Below are positions 1 to 8,300 of a DNA stretch of 19,212 nt, one piece after another. The notes beneath the pieces are model-generated. The model was not told where the DNA came from and made no database searches. It saw only the letters and a list, made by a program, of their open reading frames with translations. Position numbers and translations under genes: made by a program. Numbering within the stretch: the first letter of the stretch is position 1; the number at the start of each line of letters is the position of its first letter. The stretch lies in contig JBIPOE010000078.1 of NCBI GenBank assembly GCA_044379485.1, positions 1-19,212 on the forward strand, written 5' to 3'. The stretch is from CAMDMI01 sp044379485 (GTDB lineage Bacteria > Bacteroidota > Bacteroidia > Cytophagales > Flexibacteraceae).

Positions 1-61
1 TATCCAGCAGCGCAAAAGTGAAACTACTGATTCAATTTTGATACTTTTTCCAATGAAAAAT

Positions 62-122
62 CAGCCTCCAAAATGTCCATTAGAGCGCAAGTCCTCAAAT
101 CCAGCCTCCAAAATGTCCATTA
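62..122. repeat. Two 21-bp direct repeats, 40-bp period
   Basis: The same 21 bases, with core CCTCCAAAATGTCCAT, occur at 62-82 and 102-122 with 19 unrelated bases between. No further copy is visible in the window. Read on the minus strand the unit starts TAATGGACATTTTGG. Short direct repeats about 40 bp apart near an end are known from IS21-family elements, where they serve as transposase-binding sites, so this may be the end of an element lying to the left. No transposase gene is visible here to prove that. The repeats lie just beyond the stop codon of the ATPase gene. Confidence 0.6.
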
Positions 123-138
123 CTCCTGGATTCAATAT

Positions 139-1467
139 TTATTCCATGAATCTTTCTGGAAATAGCCCCATGACCCCGTATAGCGGCCAGGATTTAATAT
201 TTTCATATTCAGAATAGTTTTCTGCTGAAAATCTGAAACCAAACTCAGCTTTCTTCTCCTTCAGAAATTGTCGCAAACTCTGCATTCTACCGCTACCTGA
301 AGCTTTCACTTCCACTGGAATTACTTTGTTTTGAAACTGGATTATAAAATCAACCTCCGCATTGGAGTTGGCAGCTTCTCTATGCCAATAATAGAGTTGA
401 TTTTGGATAAAGGGAGAACTGTATTTTAAATATTCCAAACCCCAAAACTGTTCCGCAAGCCAACCTTTATTTACGAAATCGGTATCTCCTGCAAATAATA
501 TGTCTTTGATTTCCAAATGATTGCTACTCATTTGAAGTCCGGTATCAAGCAGCATCATTTTTTGCTTTTTGAAATTTGCCTCAGCACCCAGTGGGAGCCC
601 ATTGCCAGCTGAATGTATAACAGGCAGTACCAATCCGGCCAATAGAAGTAATTCCACAGCTTGTTTTACCTGTCCGTGATTTGCAGTTTCGTCTGCCTTG
701 CTGAACATAAACTTTCCACCTGATTGATGGACCACAGAGTCAAAAACAGTTCTTATCCTTTGAGATGGGACCAACCTGTTATACTTGGCAAAGTCAGAAC
801 GATAGGTTTGGATCAGGTCATTTTGAATGGATTGGATTTCGGGGAATTGTTGCCCAGCGGCATAGGCTTTTACCACTTCCGGCATACCTCCGGTTACCCA
901 GAATTTCTTCATCAGATCCAGGGTCTTCTGATGAAGAATTGCTGGAAGTGCTTGGTTTTCGTTTGCCTGAAGGATGAAGGAAAGGAGTTGATTTTCCTTT
1001 AGGGCAAGTAAAAATTCGGCAAATGAAAATGGATACATAAACAGAGATCTAAGCCTTCCTACACCAAAGGAGGGCAAATCCTGAAGGGCAAATTCGAGCA
1101 GGGAACCTGCAGCAATTACATGAAGATCAGGCATTTTTTCATAAAAAAAACGCAGTGCTGAGATTGCTTGCGGGCAAGCTTGAATTTCATCGAGAAACAA
1201 AAGGCAATGTCCGGGTTTTATTTCCTTCCCTGTAAAAGCGGACAATTCCTGTACAATCCTCACTGGATTCAAATCTGTCACAAATGCCAACCCAGCCTGA
1301 GGCAGTTCTTCAAAGTTTATTTCAACAAATGTTTCGAAACCAGCACCCAGATTTCGTATCGCAGACGACTTTCCAACCTGCCTTGCCCCACGAACCAAAA
1401 GAGGTTTCCGGCTTTCAGTATCTTTCCACTGAATTAAATATTTGTCAATCAGTCTATTAATATACAT
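139..1467 (-). CDS. AAA_14 / DUF4143 family ATPase
   Basis: A complete 442-residue protein of the widespread bacterial AAA_14 plus DUF4143 family, whose cellular function is unknown. The Walker A motif GARQVGKS is at residues 27-34 (K33, S34). Walker B is CLLFLDE at about 88-94 (D93, E94). A sensor-like AAGS is at 119-122, and the family's conserved RLRSLFMYPFSFAEFL stretch follows at about 138-153. The C-terminal part has EVDF at 371-374 and IPVEVK at 383-388, the D...ExK spacing of PD-(D/E)xK nuclease folds, which is usual at this family's C-terminus. It has no signal peptide or membrane segment, so it is probably cytoplasmic. The ATG at 1467 gives the normal family N-terminus and is preceded by an A/T-rich leader with no Shine-Dalgarno sequence. 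It is transcribed away from the caspase-like gene. Family assignment is firm; function is not known. Confidence 0.9.
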   Translation of the reverse strand: MYINRLIDKYLIQWKDTESRKPLLVRGARQVGKSSAIRNLGAGFETFVEINFEELPQAGLAFVTDLNPVRIVQELSAFTGKEIKPGHCLLFLDEIQACPQAISALRFFYEKMPDLHVIAAGSLLEFALQDLPSFGVGRLRSLFMYPFSFAEFLLALKENQLLSFILQANENQALPAILHQKTLDLMKKFWVTGGMPEVVKAYAAGQQFPEIQSIQNDLIQTYRSDFAKYNRLVPSQRIRTVFDSVVHQSGGKFMFSKADETANHGQVKQAVELLLLAGLVLPVIHSAGNGLPLGAEANFKKQKMMLLDTGLQMSSNHLEIKDILFAGDTDFVNKGWLAEQFWGLEYLKYSSPFIQNQLYYWHREAANSNAEVDFIIQFQNKVIPVEVKASGSGRMQSLRQFLKEKKAEFGFRFSAENYSEYENIKSWPLYGVMGLFPERFME

Positions 1468-1512
1468 GTTTTAAAAAAACAAAGGCGAATATATGTAGAA
1501 TTTTTAATTTTT

Positions 1513-1608
1513 AGTATCCAAAAATTGAATTTATTTGAAAAATCAGTACCCAAACCAAGGCTTTATTTTCATTTTTAGTACCCAAACTGAAATTGTCAAA
1601 AATTTTAG
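1513..1608 (-). promoter_or_regulatory. Three 32-bp-phased TTTGGRTACT repeats
   Basis: On the plus strand AGTAYCCAAA begins at 1513, 1545 and 1577, so both steps are exactly 32 bp. On the minus strand, the ATPase coding strand, each reads TTTGGGTACT (TTTGGATACT in the copy nearest the gene) followed by an A/T-rich stretch. The 22 bases between copies are not conserved, apart from weak A/T similarity. The array starts 46 bases upstream of the ATPase start codon. A 32-bp step is close to three DNA turns, so the copies would face the same side of the helix, as expected for a cooperative operator. That role is inferred. Each copy also begins with TTTG, the usual -33 element of Bacteroidota promoters, so some copies may be part of promoters. 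Confidence 0.5.
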
Positions 1609-1687
1609 ATTACGTATTTATCACCATTTCAGGAAGGGCGTTTACTTAAATCAGGTTGTAATTTTATGTGCTTCCAAAAACTCTTTT

Positions 1688-1714
1688 TTTGATTGGGCGA
1701 AAAAATGATATTTG
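1688..1714 (+). promoter_or_regulatory. Weak candidate promoter of the caspase-like gene
   Basis: GATATTTG at 1707-1714 matches seven of eight positions of the Bacteroidota -7 element TAnnTTTG and would leave a leader of about 20 bases before the ATG at 1738. TTTG at 1688-1691 could be the -33 element, but the 15-base gap is shorter than the usual 19 to 21. This is the best match in the upstream region, but it is weak. Confidence 0.25.
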
Positions 1715-1737
1715 TCCTTTCGTTTACCTAAACACAC

Positions 1738-4700
1738 ATGCAAATACCCTTTAGCGGAGCTCAGAATGTGGGGCAGAAACTAATTTTCCGATCTGCTTTC
1801 ATCCTTGTTTTTTCAGTATGTATTGGTTTGATGCACTCTGCCTTTGGCCAAAAAGTGGCTCCTGTGTTGATAGTAAACAGGTCTTCCAATGAAAAACCAG
1901 CTTACATTTCTTCAAGGCTGGATGGAAGGTTTGTGTATGTGTTGAAATCAGACTTGACGATAGATCTTTATGAGTCAAGAAATAATAGTAGAAATAATTC
2001 GAAAAGGTTTGATTCACCTTGGCAAAAACAATCAAAATACCAATATGATTTTCCCAATTCGACATTTTACTCTGGCGGGCTAGAAACTCTGGTAATTGAT
2101 AATGGTGGTTGGAATTATGTAAAAACAATTTTTGCTTTCAAACCCGTGTTTTCTCAGAATGGCAATTCTGTTTCAATTCCAGTCCTTTTTAAAGTTTCAG
2201 ATGATGGAAAGTTTGGTGTTTTGAGTGTAGGTAAATTAAATAAAATAAGGGATAAAAAAACAGGTTATTCAGCTGGGGCCCAATCTGAGATTTTTATATT
2301 AGACTTAAAAAAGGAGACAGTACTTTTTAGAGAGAAAACTGTTGGAGCAAGTTGGTCCGCTTCATTTTCTGATTTAAAAGTTAAGCTTAGCTCTTGGGAT
2401 AGATTATATGAATATGATCTTAAAAATTTCAGATTGATTGCTGAATCTGTTACTGAAAAGCCTTTTTCAAAATTATTGCAAGTAGTTCATAGATTTTGGA
2501 AAACAAAAGGCTTTAAAAGTGATCCAACATGGGATTATAATCTGCCCAAGCGGGTCAAAATTATTAAATTAGGTTTAGGAGGAGAATACCCAATAATTGA
2601 CTCTAATCTTTATAAAATTTCCATTAATAGGATTGACTCATTTAAAATTAATAACCTTGACAAACTGCATCGTTTTAAGCTTTCTGAAAATACATTTTTT
2701 TCAATTTTTATGATAAATGATGCACTATACATTTTTGATAATGAGACATTTAGCTTTAAGAAAAAAATATTTATTCCAGCAAACGAAAGGCTGATTTCAC
2801 ATAGTGAGATAGATACAAGCAATTTGATAATTTTGACTGAAAATAGCTTTTATGAGTTAGACCTAAAAAATCCTGAAAGTTTCGAATTTATTGATGCTAA
2901 AAAGGATGGAAAAAAATTTAAAAAGCGGTCATTTTATTTTGATTCTCTTTGGAAGCAAAACGCAGACATTCTTGAGATTGAAAAAGAAAATAATATTTTT
3001 AAGCGTAAAATATACTCCGGAATATCTGATATTAATTTATTTCAACAGCCTCAATATGAGATGTTTGATTTTAAGTTGAAGGCCATTGTTAAAGCAACTA
3101 ATTTCTCTGATTTGTCATTTATTTCATCTGTTCGCAACTCGCCTTCGCTATCTATTTTAGAAATTAAAGGTGGTTATAAAATTGGTAATCGAAAGCAATA
3201 TGGTGAAATAGGTTCTGCTGATATTTCGAGAAAGGAAGACAGAGCAATCATTTCAAAAAAATCCAAATACTGGAACCAATTATTGTGTCAAAATGCAAAA
3301 GGAAAAGTCCTCTGGAAAAAATTCCTTGCTACCGATGGTGGTTATGTAAAAATCTCCATGGACGACCAGTTTGTAGCGGTGGATGAAAACAACGAAGTAA
3401 TCAGCCTGTACAACATGAAAGACGGTGAAAAATTCCTGTCTCTTTACATGGACTATCCCAACAATAAATGGGCATTGTGGTCTCCAACCGGCTATTTCGA
3501 TTGCTCACCAGGGGGCGAAGATTTGCTCACCTGGCGTGTGGATCGGGGGCCAGATTCTTTACCTGCTTTTTATCCGGCCTCCAGATTTCGTTCTACTTTT
3601 TACCGGCCAGATCTGATAGATAAAATATATGCAGCCAGAAGTGAAAAAGTTGTCCTTTCATCACCAGAACTGATTGGATCCACCCAAAAAACAGGCAATG
3701 TGGTTGCGCAATCCGCACCTCCGGTCATCCATTTCAGCAATCTGGGGAACAACGATTTCTTTTCAGATACTGCCATTACGGTCAAGTACCATTTTACAGC
3801 TGGTGGAAACTCAACCCGCTCCATCAAGATTTATGTAGATGGCAGACCGTTTCAAACCATTCAGCCAGATCGCAGTGGTTTAAACTCTATCAACCTGAAT
3901 CTTCCTGCACGCAATCTGTCTTTGGGCCTTGTGGCAGTCAATGCGAGTGGCGAAAGTGAAATGGCTTTGGTTCGTTTGCTTTGGAAAGGAAAGGACGTAG
4001 CGGAAGATAACGCACTGAAAGGCAATCTGTATGTGCTGGCCATAGGTATTTCAAAATACAAAAAGGACAATCTCAAACTTGCGTATGCTGCAAAAGATGC
4101 AAGCGATTTTGCATCTTCTTTTAAAGGGCAGGAAAAGGGGCTGTACAAAAACATTGAAATTAAATTATTGACAGATTCCCTGGCCACCAGGGAAAAAATA
4201 GAATCTGGACTGGAATGGCTGGCTGCACAAACTACCAACAGGGATGTAGCCGTCCTCTATCTTGCCGGGCATGGTGAAAATGACAACAACGGCAATTTCT
4301 TTTTCTTTCCGCAAGGTGCTGATGAAGAGCGGCTTTTAAGCACCTGCGTTCACTACGGAACATTGAAATCTACGGTCGTAGGCATTCCGGGAAAAGTGCT
4401 GCTTTTTGTAGATGCCTGCCGTTCGGGTAATGTTTTCGGCGACCTGTCCCGAAGATCCGTAGATGTAACCGGCCTTATTAATGAGCTGGCAAGTACCCAA
4501 AGCGGAGTCATCGTCTTCACCTCCTCAACCGGAAAACAATCGTCACTGGAAAAAAGCGAATGGAACAATGGTGCTTTCACCAAAGCAGTGGTTGAAGGAT
4601 TAGGTGGCAAAGCGGATCTATTCGACAGGGGCTATATATCAGTTAAAAACCTGAATGCCTATATATCAGATCGGGTTAAAGAATTGACCAAAGGATTTCA

Positions 4701-4764
4701 ATCACCTACCTCTATTATGCCGGAAAGTATCAATGATTATCCGATTCTGTTGAATAAGAAATAG
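1738..4764 (+). CDS. Exported caspase-like (C14) peptidase with N-terminal propeller-like region
   Basis: A 1008-residue protein. Residues 1-37 form a signal peptide: a hydrophobic stretch at about 19-32, then HSAFG before Q38, so the protein is exported. Residues 40 to about 570 are rich in short strand-turn-strand repeats such as DGRFVYVL and LYEYDLKN, suggesting a beta-propeller, but they are not clear WD40 repeats. A conserved linker seen in caspase/WD40 proteins follows (WALWSPTGYFDCSPGG from about 578, YRPDL at about 622). An Ig-like domain spans about 660-755. The caspase-like domain spans about 761-1003, starting YVLAIGISKYK. The catalytic dyad is intact: H845 in YLAGHGEND and C894 in FVDACRSG. 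This family usually cleaves after basic residues; substrate and role here are unknown. The ATG at 1738 is kept because it gives a complete signal peptide. GC content rises sharply at about 3300. The gene ends at a strong terminator and stands alone. Confidence 0.9.
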   Translation: MQIPFSGAQNVGQKLIFRSAFILVFSVCIGLMHSAFGQKVAPVLIVNRSSNEKPAYISSRLDGRFVYVLKSDLTIDLYESRNNSRNNSKRFDSPWQKQSKYQYDFPNSTFYSGGLETLVIDNGGWNYVKTIFAFKPVFSQNGNSVSIPVLFKVSDDGKFGVLSVGKLNKIRDKKTGYSAGAQSEIFILDLKKETVLFREKTVGASWSASFSDLKVKLSSWDRLYEYDLKNFRLIAESVTEKPFSKLLQVVHRFWKTKGFKSDPTWDYNLPKRVKIIKLGLGGEYPIIDSNLYKISINRIDSFKINNLDKLHRFKLSENTFFSIFMINDALYIFDNETFSFKKKIFIPANERLISHSEIDTSNLIILTENSFYELDLKNPESFEFIDAKKDGKKFKKRSFYFDSLWKQNADILEIEKENNIFKRKIYSGISDINLFQQPQYEMFDFKLKAIVKATNFSDLSFISSVRNSPSLSILEIKGGYKIGNRKQYGEIGSADISRKEDRAIISKKSKYWNQLLCQNAKGKVLWKKFLATDGGYVKISMDDQFVAVDENNEVISLYNMKDGEKFLSLYMDYPNNKWALWSPTGYFDCSPGGEDLLTWRVDRGPDSLPAFYPASRFRSTFYRPDLIDKIYAARSEKVVLSSPELIGSTQKTGNVVAQSAPPVIHFSNLGNNDFFSDTAITVKYHFTAGGNSTRSIKIYVDGRPFQTIQPDRSGLNSINLNLPARNLSLGLVAVNASGESEMALVRLLWKGKDVAEDNALKGNLYVLAIGISKYKKDNLKLAYAAKDASDFASSFKGQEKGLYKNIEIKLLTDSLATREKIESGLEWLAAQTTNRDVAVLYLAGHGENDNNGNFFFFPQGADEERLLSTCVHYGTLKSTVVGIPGKVLLFVDACRSGNVFGDLSRRSVDVTGLINELASTQSGVIVFTSSTGKQSSLEKSEWNNGAFTKAVVEGLGGKADLFDRGYISVKNLNAYISDRVKELTKGFQSPTSIMPESINDYPILLNKK

Positions 4765-4818
4765 GTTGATCAGCCTTAGGCAAAACTTCATTTCTCGAAC
4801 AATTCCAAAACTGGTACA

Positions 4819-4858
4819 AAACAAAAAAGGAAGCTTTTTGAAGCTTCCTTTTTTGTTT
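4819..4858. terminator. Bidirectional terminator, 18-bp stem
   Basis: Positions 4819-4836 pair perfectly with 4841-4858 around a TTTG loop. The stem centre is GGAAGCTT/AAGCTTCC, and both arms end in A- or T-rich tracts, so it works as an intrinsic terminator on both strands. It sits 55 bases after the caspase-like stop codon and just beyond the 3' end of the convergent tRNA gene, so it probably ends both transcripts. Confidence 0.92.
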
Positions 4859-4861
4859 CTG

Positions 4862-4935
4862 CGGTCTGGACGGGACTCGAACCCGCGACCTCCGCCGTGA
4901 CAGGGCGGCATTCTAACCAACTGAACTACCAGACC
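4862..4935 (-). tRNA. tRNA-Asp (anticodon GTC)
   Basis: On the minus strand the 74 bases fold as a tRNA. The acceptor stem is GGTCTGG paired with CCAGACC, and the anticodon arm is CCGCC-CTGTCAC-GGCGG with anticodon GTC. The T arm carries GGTTCGAACC. The discriminator base is G, as expected for tRNA-Asp. The 3' CCA is not fully encoded, since the genomic sequence after the discriminator reads CAG. The gene faces the caspase-like gene and shares its terminator. Confidence 0.97.
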
Positions 4936-4954
4936 GTTTTCCCGTTTGGGGACG

Positions 4955-4986
4955 CAAATATGAAAGTCTAAATTTTGTGGACCAAA
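4955..4986 (-). promoter_or_regulatory. Promoter of tRNA-Asp
   Basis: On the minus strand TTTG (4983-4986) is followed after 20 bases by CATATTTG (4955-4962). This matches the Bacteroidota TTTG / TAnnTTTG housekeeping promoter with one mismatch in the -7 element. The -7 element ends 19 bases before the mature tRNA 5' end, leaving a short leader to be removed by RNase P. Confidence 0.65.
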
Positions 4987-5396
4987 AAAAAGAGAGAAAA
5001 AAAGTGGCTTTTTTTTTGTAATTCTATCAATTATCTTTTTATCAATGCTTTAGTGTTAAAAAAAGCGAAGTTATTTTTTTTTGATTTGTCTAAACGCAAG
5101 TTCTGGACATTGATCCATTTTTTTAAAAGTTAATCAAGGTCAAGGTTTTTTCCAATAAAATCTTACTGCAGTAAACTTCTGGCTAAGCTGCTCCCAAAAA
5201 TTGGAATTAAACCTGACCATGTTTGTACTGGAAAACAAAGTCTGATTAAGGCAATCGTTTTTTACTTTACCTGTTGTATAACATAAGGCAAAGGTCCAAA
5301 ACGAGAACCATTTCAAAGCAGTCGTATGCAGGAAATTCTTCATACAACTTCATTAAAGCTGAAATCAGAAAAAAAACTGAAAAAACTCTTCAAAAT
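4987..5396. other. AT-rich intergenic region before the giant gene
   Basis: This gap of about 410 bases holds long A and T runs (for example around 4984-5017 and 5057-5082) and no convincing gene. An AT-only A7G-TGG-CT7 hairpin at 4997-5015 lies upstream of the tRNA promoter and is not a credible terminator. The giant gene's promoter must lie here, but I find no good TTTG plus TAnnTTTG pair. The open frame of the giant gene continues upstream to a TTG at 5274, but residues encoded by 5274-5396 are basic and lack any export signal, so I treat them as untranslated leader. Confidence 0.5.
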
Positions 5397-8300
5397 ATGC
5401 AAATGAGATTTACCCTTGCAATTGGAATACTGATGCTCAACATATTCAGCATTCCCTTTTTAGCTTCGGCTCAAACTGGTCCTGGCGGTGTTGGAAACGG
5501 CACTGGCTCCGGAGGTCAACCACTTAATCGCCTGTGGTTAAGGGCAGATGCGGGTGTGTTTAACGACGCAGGGGCCACAGCGGCAAATAACAATGATTTA
5601 TTGTGGCAATGGAACGATCAGTCTTCCAACAGTGCATATGCAGTACAGGCAACTGCAGGAAGCCGGCCAACTTACCTGACCAATGTTTTAAATGGATTGC
5701 CTGTTGTCAGGTTTAATGGCACAAGTTCAGAATTGCTGTTTGGCAACCGGATAGACAATACCAATGCCCTTCCAATGAGCTTTTTTGCCGTTACTAGGGG
5801 TACGACCAATCCAAGGGGATTATTTGACAGCAGGCCATTTGCCGGAGATGTTTTTAGGTTTTATTCTGATGGCGGAGGAGATAATAGTGTAGAATTCTGG
5901 AATCAAAGTCCTTATAAATCAGGCCTTAATCTTTCGAGTTCAGGTTCGGTTGTTTCTGTTTTGGGAACTAGAAATGGATCTCTGAACAGGCAGCTCGATG
6001 CATACGTGAGTGGCAGCCAGATTGGGGCGATTTTAACTTCTGCCAACACGGCTCAGGTTGGATTTGTTTCCAGTCGTCTTGGTACTATTAATGGAGGATC
6101 TGATGGTAGGTTTAATGGAGATATTGCAGAGGTGGTTTTGTTTAGTACTGCCATCAATGCACCACAAAGAATAATTGTTGAAAATTACTTAGGGGCCAAA
6201 TATGGAATAAGCCTGAGTGCAAACGACTATTTTGCTAACACAACTTACACGAGAGATCTGATAGGTATTGGAACAACGAACGGAACTTTAAAACATAGTT
6301 CCAGCAATGCCGGAGCATTACTTTTAACCGAATCATCTGCTACCCTTAATGCTGCTAACGAATTTGTTTTTGCGGGACATAACGGAACTGCGCACAGCGC
6401 AGTGTCCGGCTCAAATCTTGGAGCAGCTGCTGTAATTTCTGCAGCAGTAACCTCAAGATGGGCAAGAGAATATAGAATAGAAAAGACAGGTACCACCGAT
6501 ATGACCATTGGGTTCGACTATGCCCAGGCTGGCATGAGCCGTGTTTCTAATACCGCTTCTGACTATGTATTGTTATATAGAGCAAGCAATGGCTGCACAC
6601 AATATAGCATTGCGACCATTTCAGGATCTCCGGATGTTAGCGTAGCCAATAGAGTTTCTTTCACAATTACCAACGCAAATCTGGCCAATGGCTTTTATAC
6701 GCTTGGTTTAAAGAGTTCAATACCGGCCACCACATTATATACCTTCAACACCAACTGCAGCGGAGGTTGCAGTTTTGAAACGGCAAGCAGCTGGACCAGG
6801 GATGCAACCGGAGCAACTTCAGTTTCACCAATGGTACCAAGAAACATTGACAATTTTGTTGTTTTGACTGGAAATACAGTTTCTGCCAATAATCCAATAA
6901 CAATTAATATTGCTACAATTAACTCAGGTGGAACCTTGGATTTGGGAACATCTGGTTGCTCAAATATGGCAACTTTAAATGGAGCAGGAACACTTCGACT
7001 TTCTGCTAGTTCTGGTACTCTTGTTTTTCCGACCATTACTACGAACAACCACATTACAACCAGCGGAAGCACTGTGGAATATAACAGTGCAAACAGTTTT
7101 ACCTTACCTTCAAGTCCATCTACCTACAGGAATCTTACTTTTTCAAGTGGTGGAACCAAAACAGTTTCTTCCGCTTTGGTTGTTGATGAAACTTTTCTTA
7201 TTCAGCCTCCCACAAATTTTACGACCAATTCAAATCTGAATTTGAAAGGAAATTTAGTAAACAATGGCCAGTTTAATCAAACCGGAGGGACTACGACTTT
7301 TGGCTCAAGCGTGGCACAAAGTATTACCGGTTCGCCAATCCTTACCATTTTCAACAACCTTACCATAAACAATTCAGGACTTGGATTGGCAGGTACCGTT
7401 TCTTCCACCATTGATTTCACAATTACTGGAAATTTTACGAGCAGCAGCAACAATACAACCGCTTTTAATGCAAGTAACGGAACTATTTTGATAAACTCTG
7501 CAAGTGCCCAATCCATTGGAGGAATTGGAACAGGAAGTGTGAATTTCTTTAATTTAATCACTGCCAGTGCGGGAATTAAATCCATAAACCGTAGTTTTAA
7601 TGTTAGTAATTCCTTGACAACCAATGTCGGAAGTACTTTGCAATTCCCAGCCGGAGGAACTGTATTCACTCTGGTTCTTAATGGTTTTACCAATAATGGT
7701 ACTTTTAATATGGCTGCACCTGGTTCCGCAACAACACATGTTTTAAATGTTAGCGGCAACATGGTATTAAACAACAGCTCGGTTTTAAATCTGATAAACG
7801 GAAGCAATGTTGCCAATCTTAACCTTACAAGGTCTGGCGCCCAAACCATAAGCGGTGGCACACCCACGTCTGTGGACTTAAACAATCTTTCCATTAATTC
7901 TACCAGTCAAACCACACTTTCCAATTTCAATTTGAACATAAGAGGAGATGTTTCAGTTGACGGTATTTTAAATCTGGGCAGCCAAACTGCAAACAGAGCT
8001 ACTGCCGGAGGAAATTTTTTAATTGGAACAACAGGAATTTTAAGAATTGGCGGAACGAATACATTCCCAACTAACTATACAACAAATACATTAACAGCAG
8101 GTTCCACAGTTGAATACAATGGAACAAACCAAAACATTACCGGATTGGCTTACAGCAATCTGACTACTTCTGGCGGTTCTACAAAAACACTGGTTGGTGC
8201 CACTACCGTAAATGGAACTTTAAATTTAACCAATGGAATTGTAGCTTTAGGTGCAAATAATTTGCTTTTACAAGTTGGTTCCTCTATTTCTGGTACACCA

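Noticed and set aside
62..122. CRISPR array
   Set aside because: There are only two copies with a 19-base spacer, and no cas genes are nearby.
1513..1608. CRISPR-like array before the ATPase gene
   Set aside because: The conserved core is only 10 bp with three copies, which fits phased binding sites better.
4997..5015. Rho-independent terminator upstream of the tRNA
   Set aside because: The stem is almost all A-T pairs and no gene ends there; it lies behind the tRNA promoter.
5140..5343. 67-codon minus-strand frame before the giant gene
   Set aside because: It has no recognisable family and no promoter, and it overlaps the leader and possible promoter region of the giant gene.
5274..5396. 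N-terminal extension of the giant protein from a TTG start
   Set aside because: It adds 41 mostly polar, basic residues in front of a standard signal peptide. ATGs at 5397 and 5403 give a normal secreted N-terminus.
7277..7894. 205-codon open frame on the minus strand, and similar 85-codon frames repeated about every kb
   Set aside because: They are antisense shadows of the repeat units; the recurring spacing and Val/Leu/Pro-rich composition follow from the coding strand's codon use.
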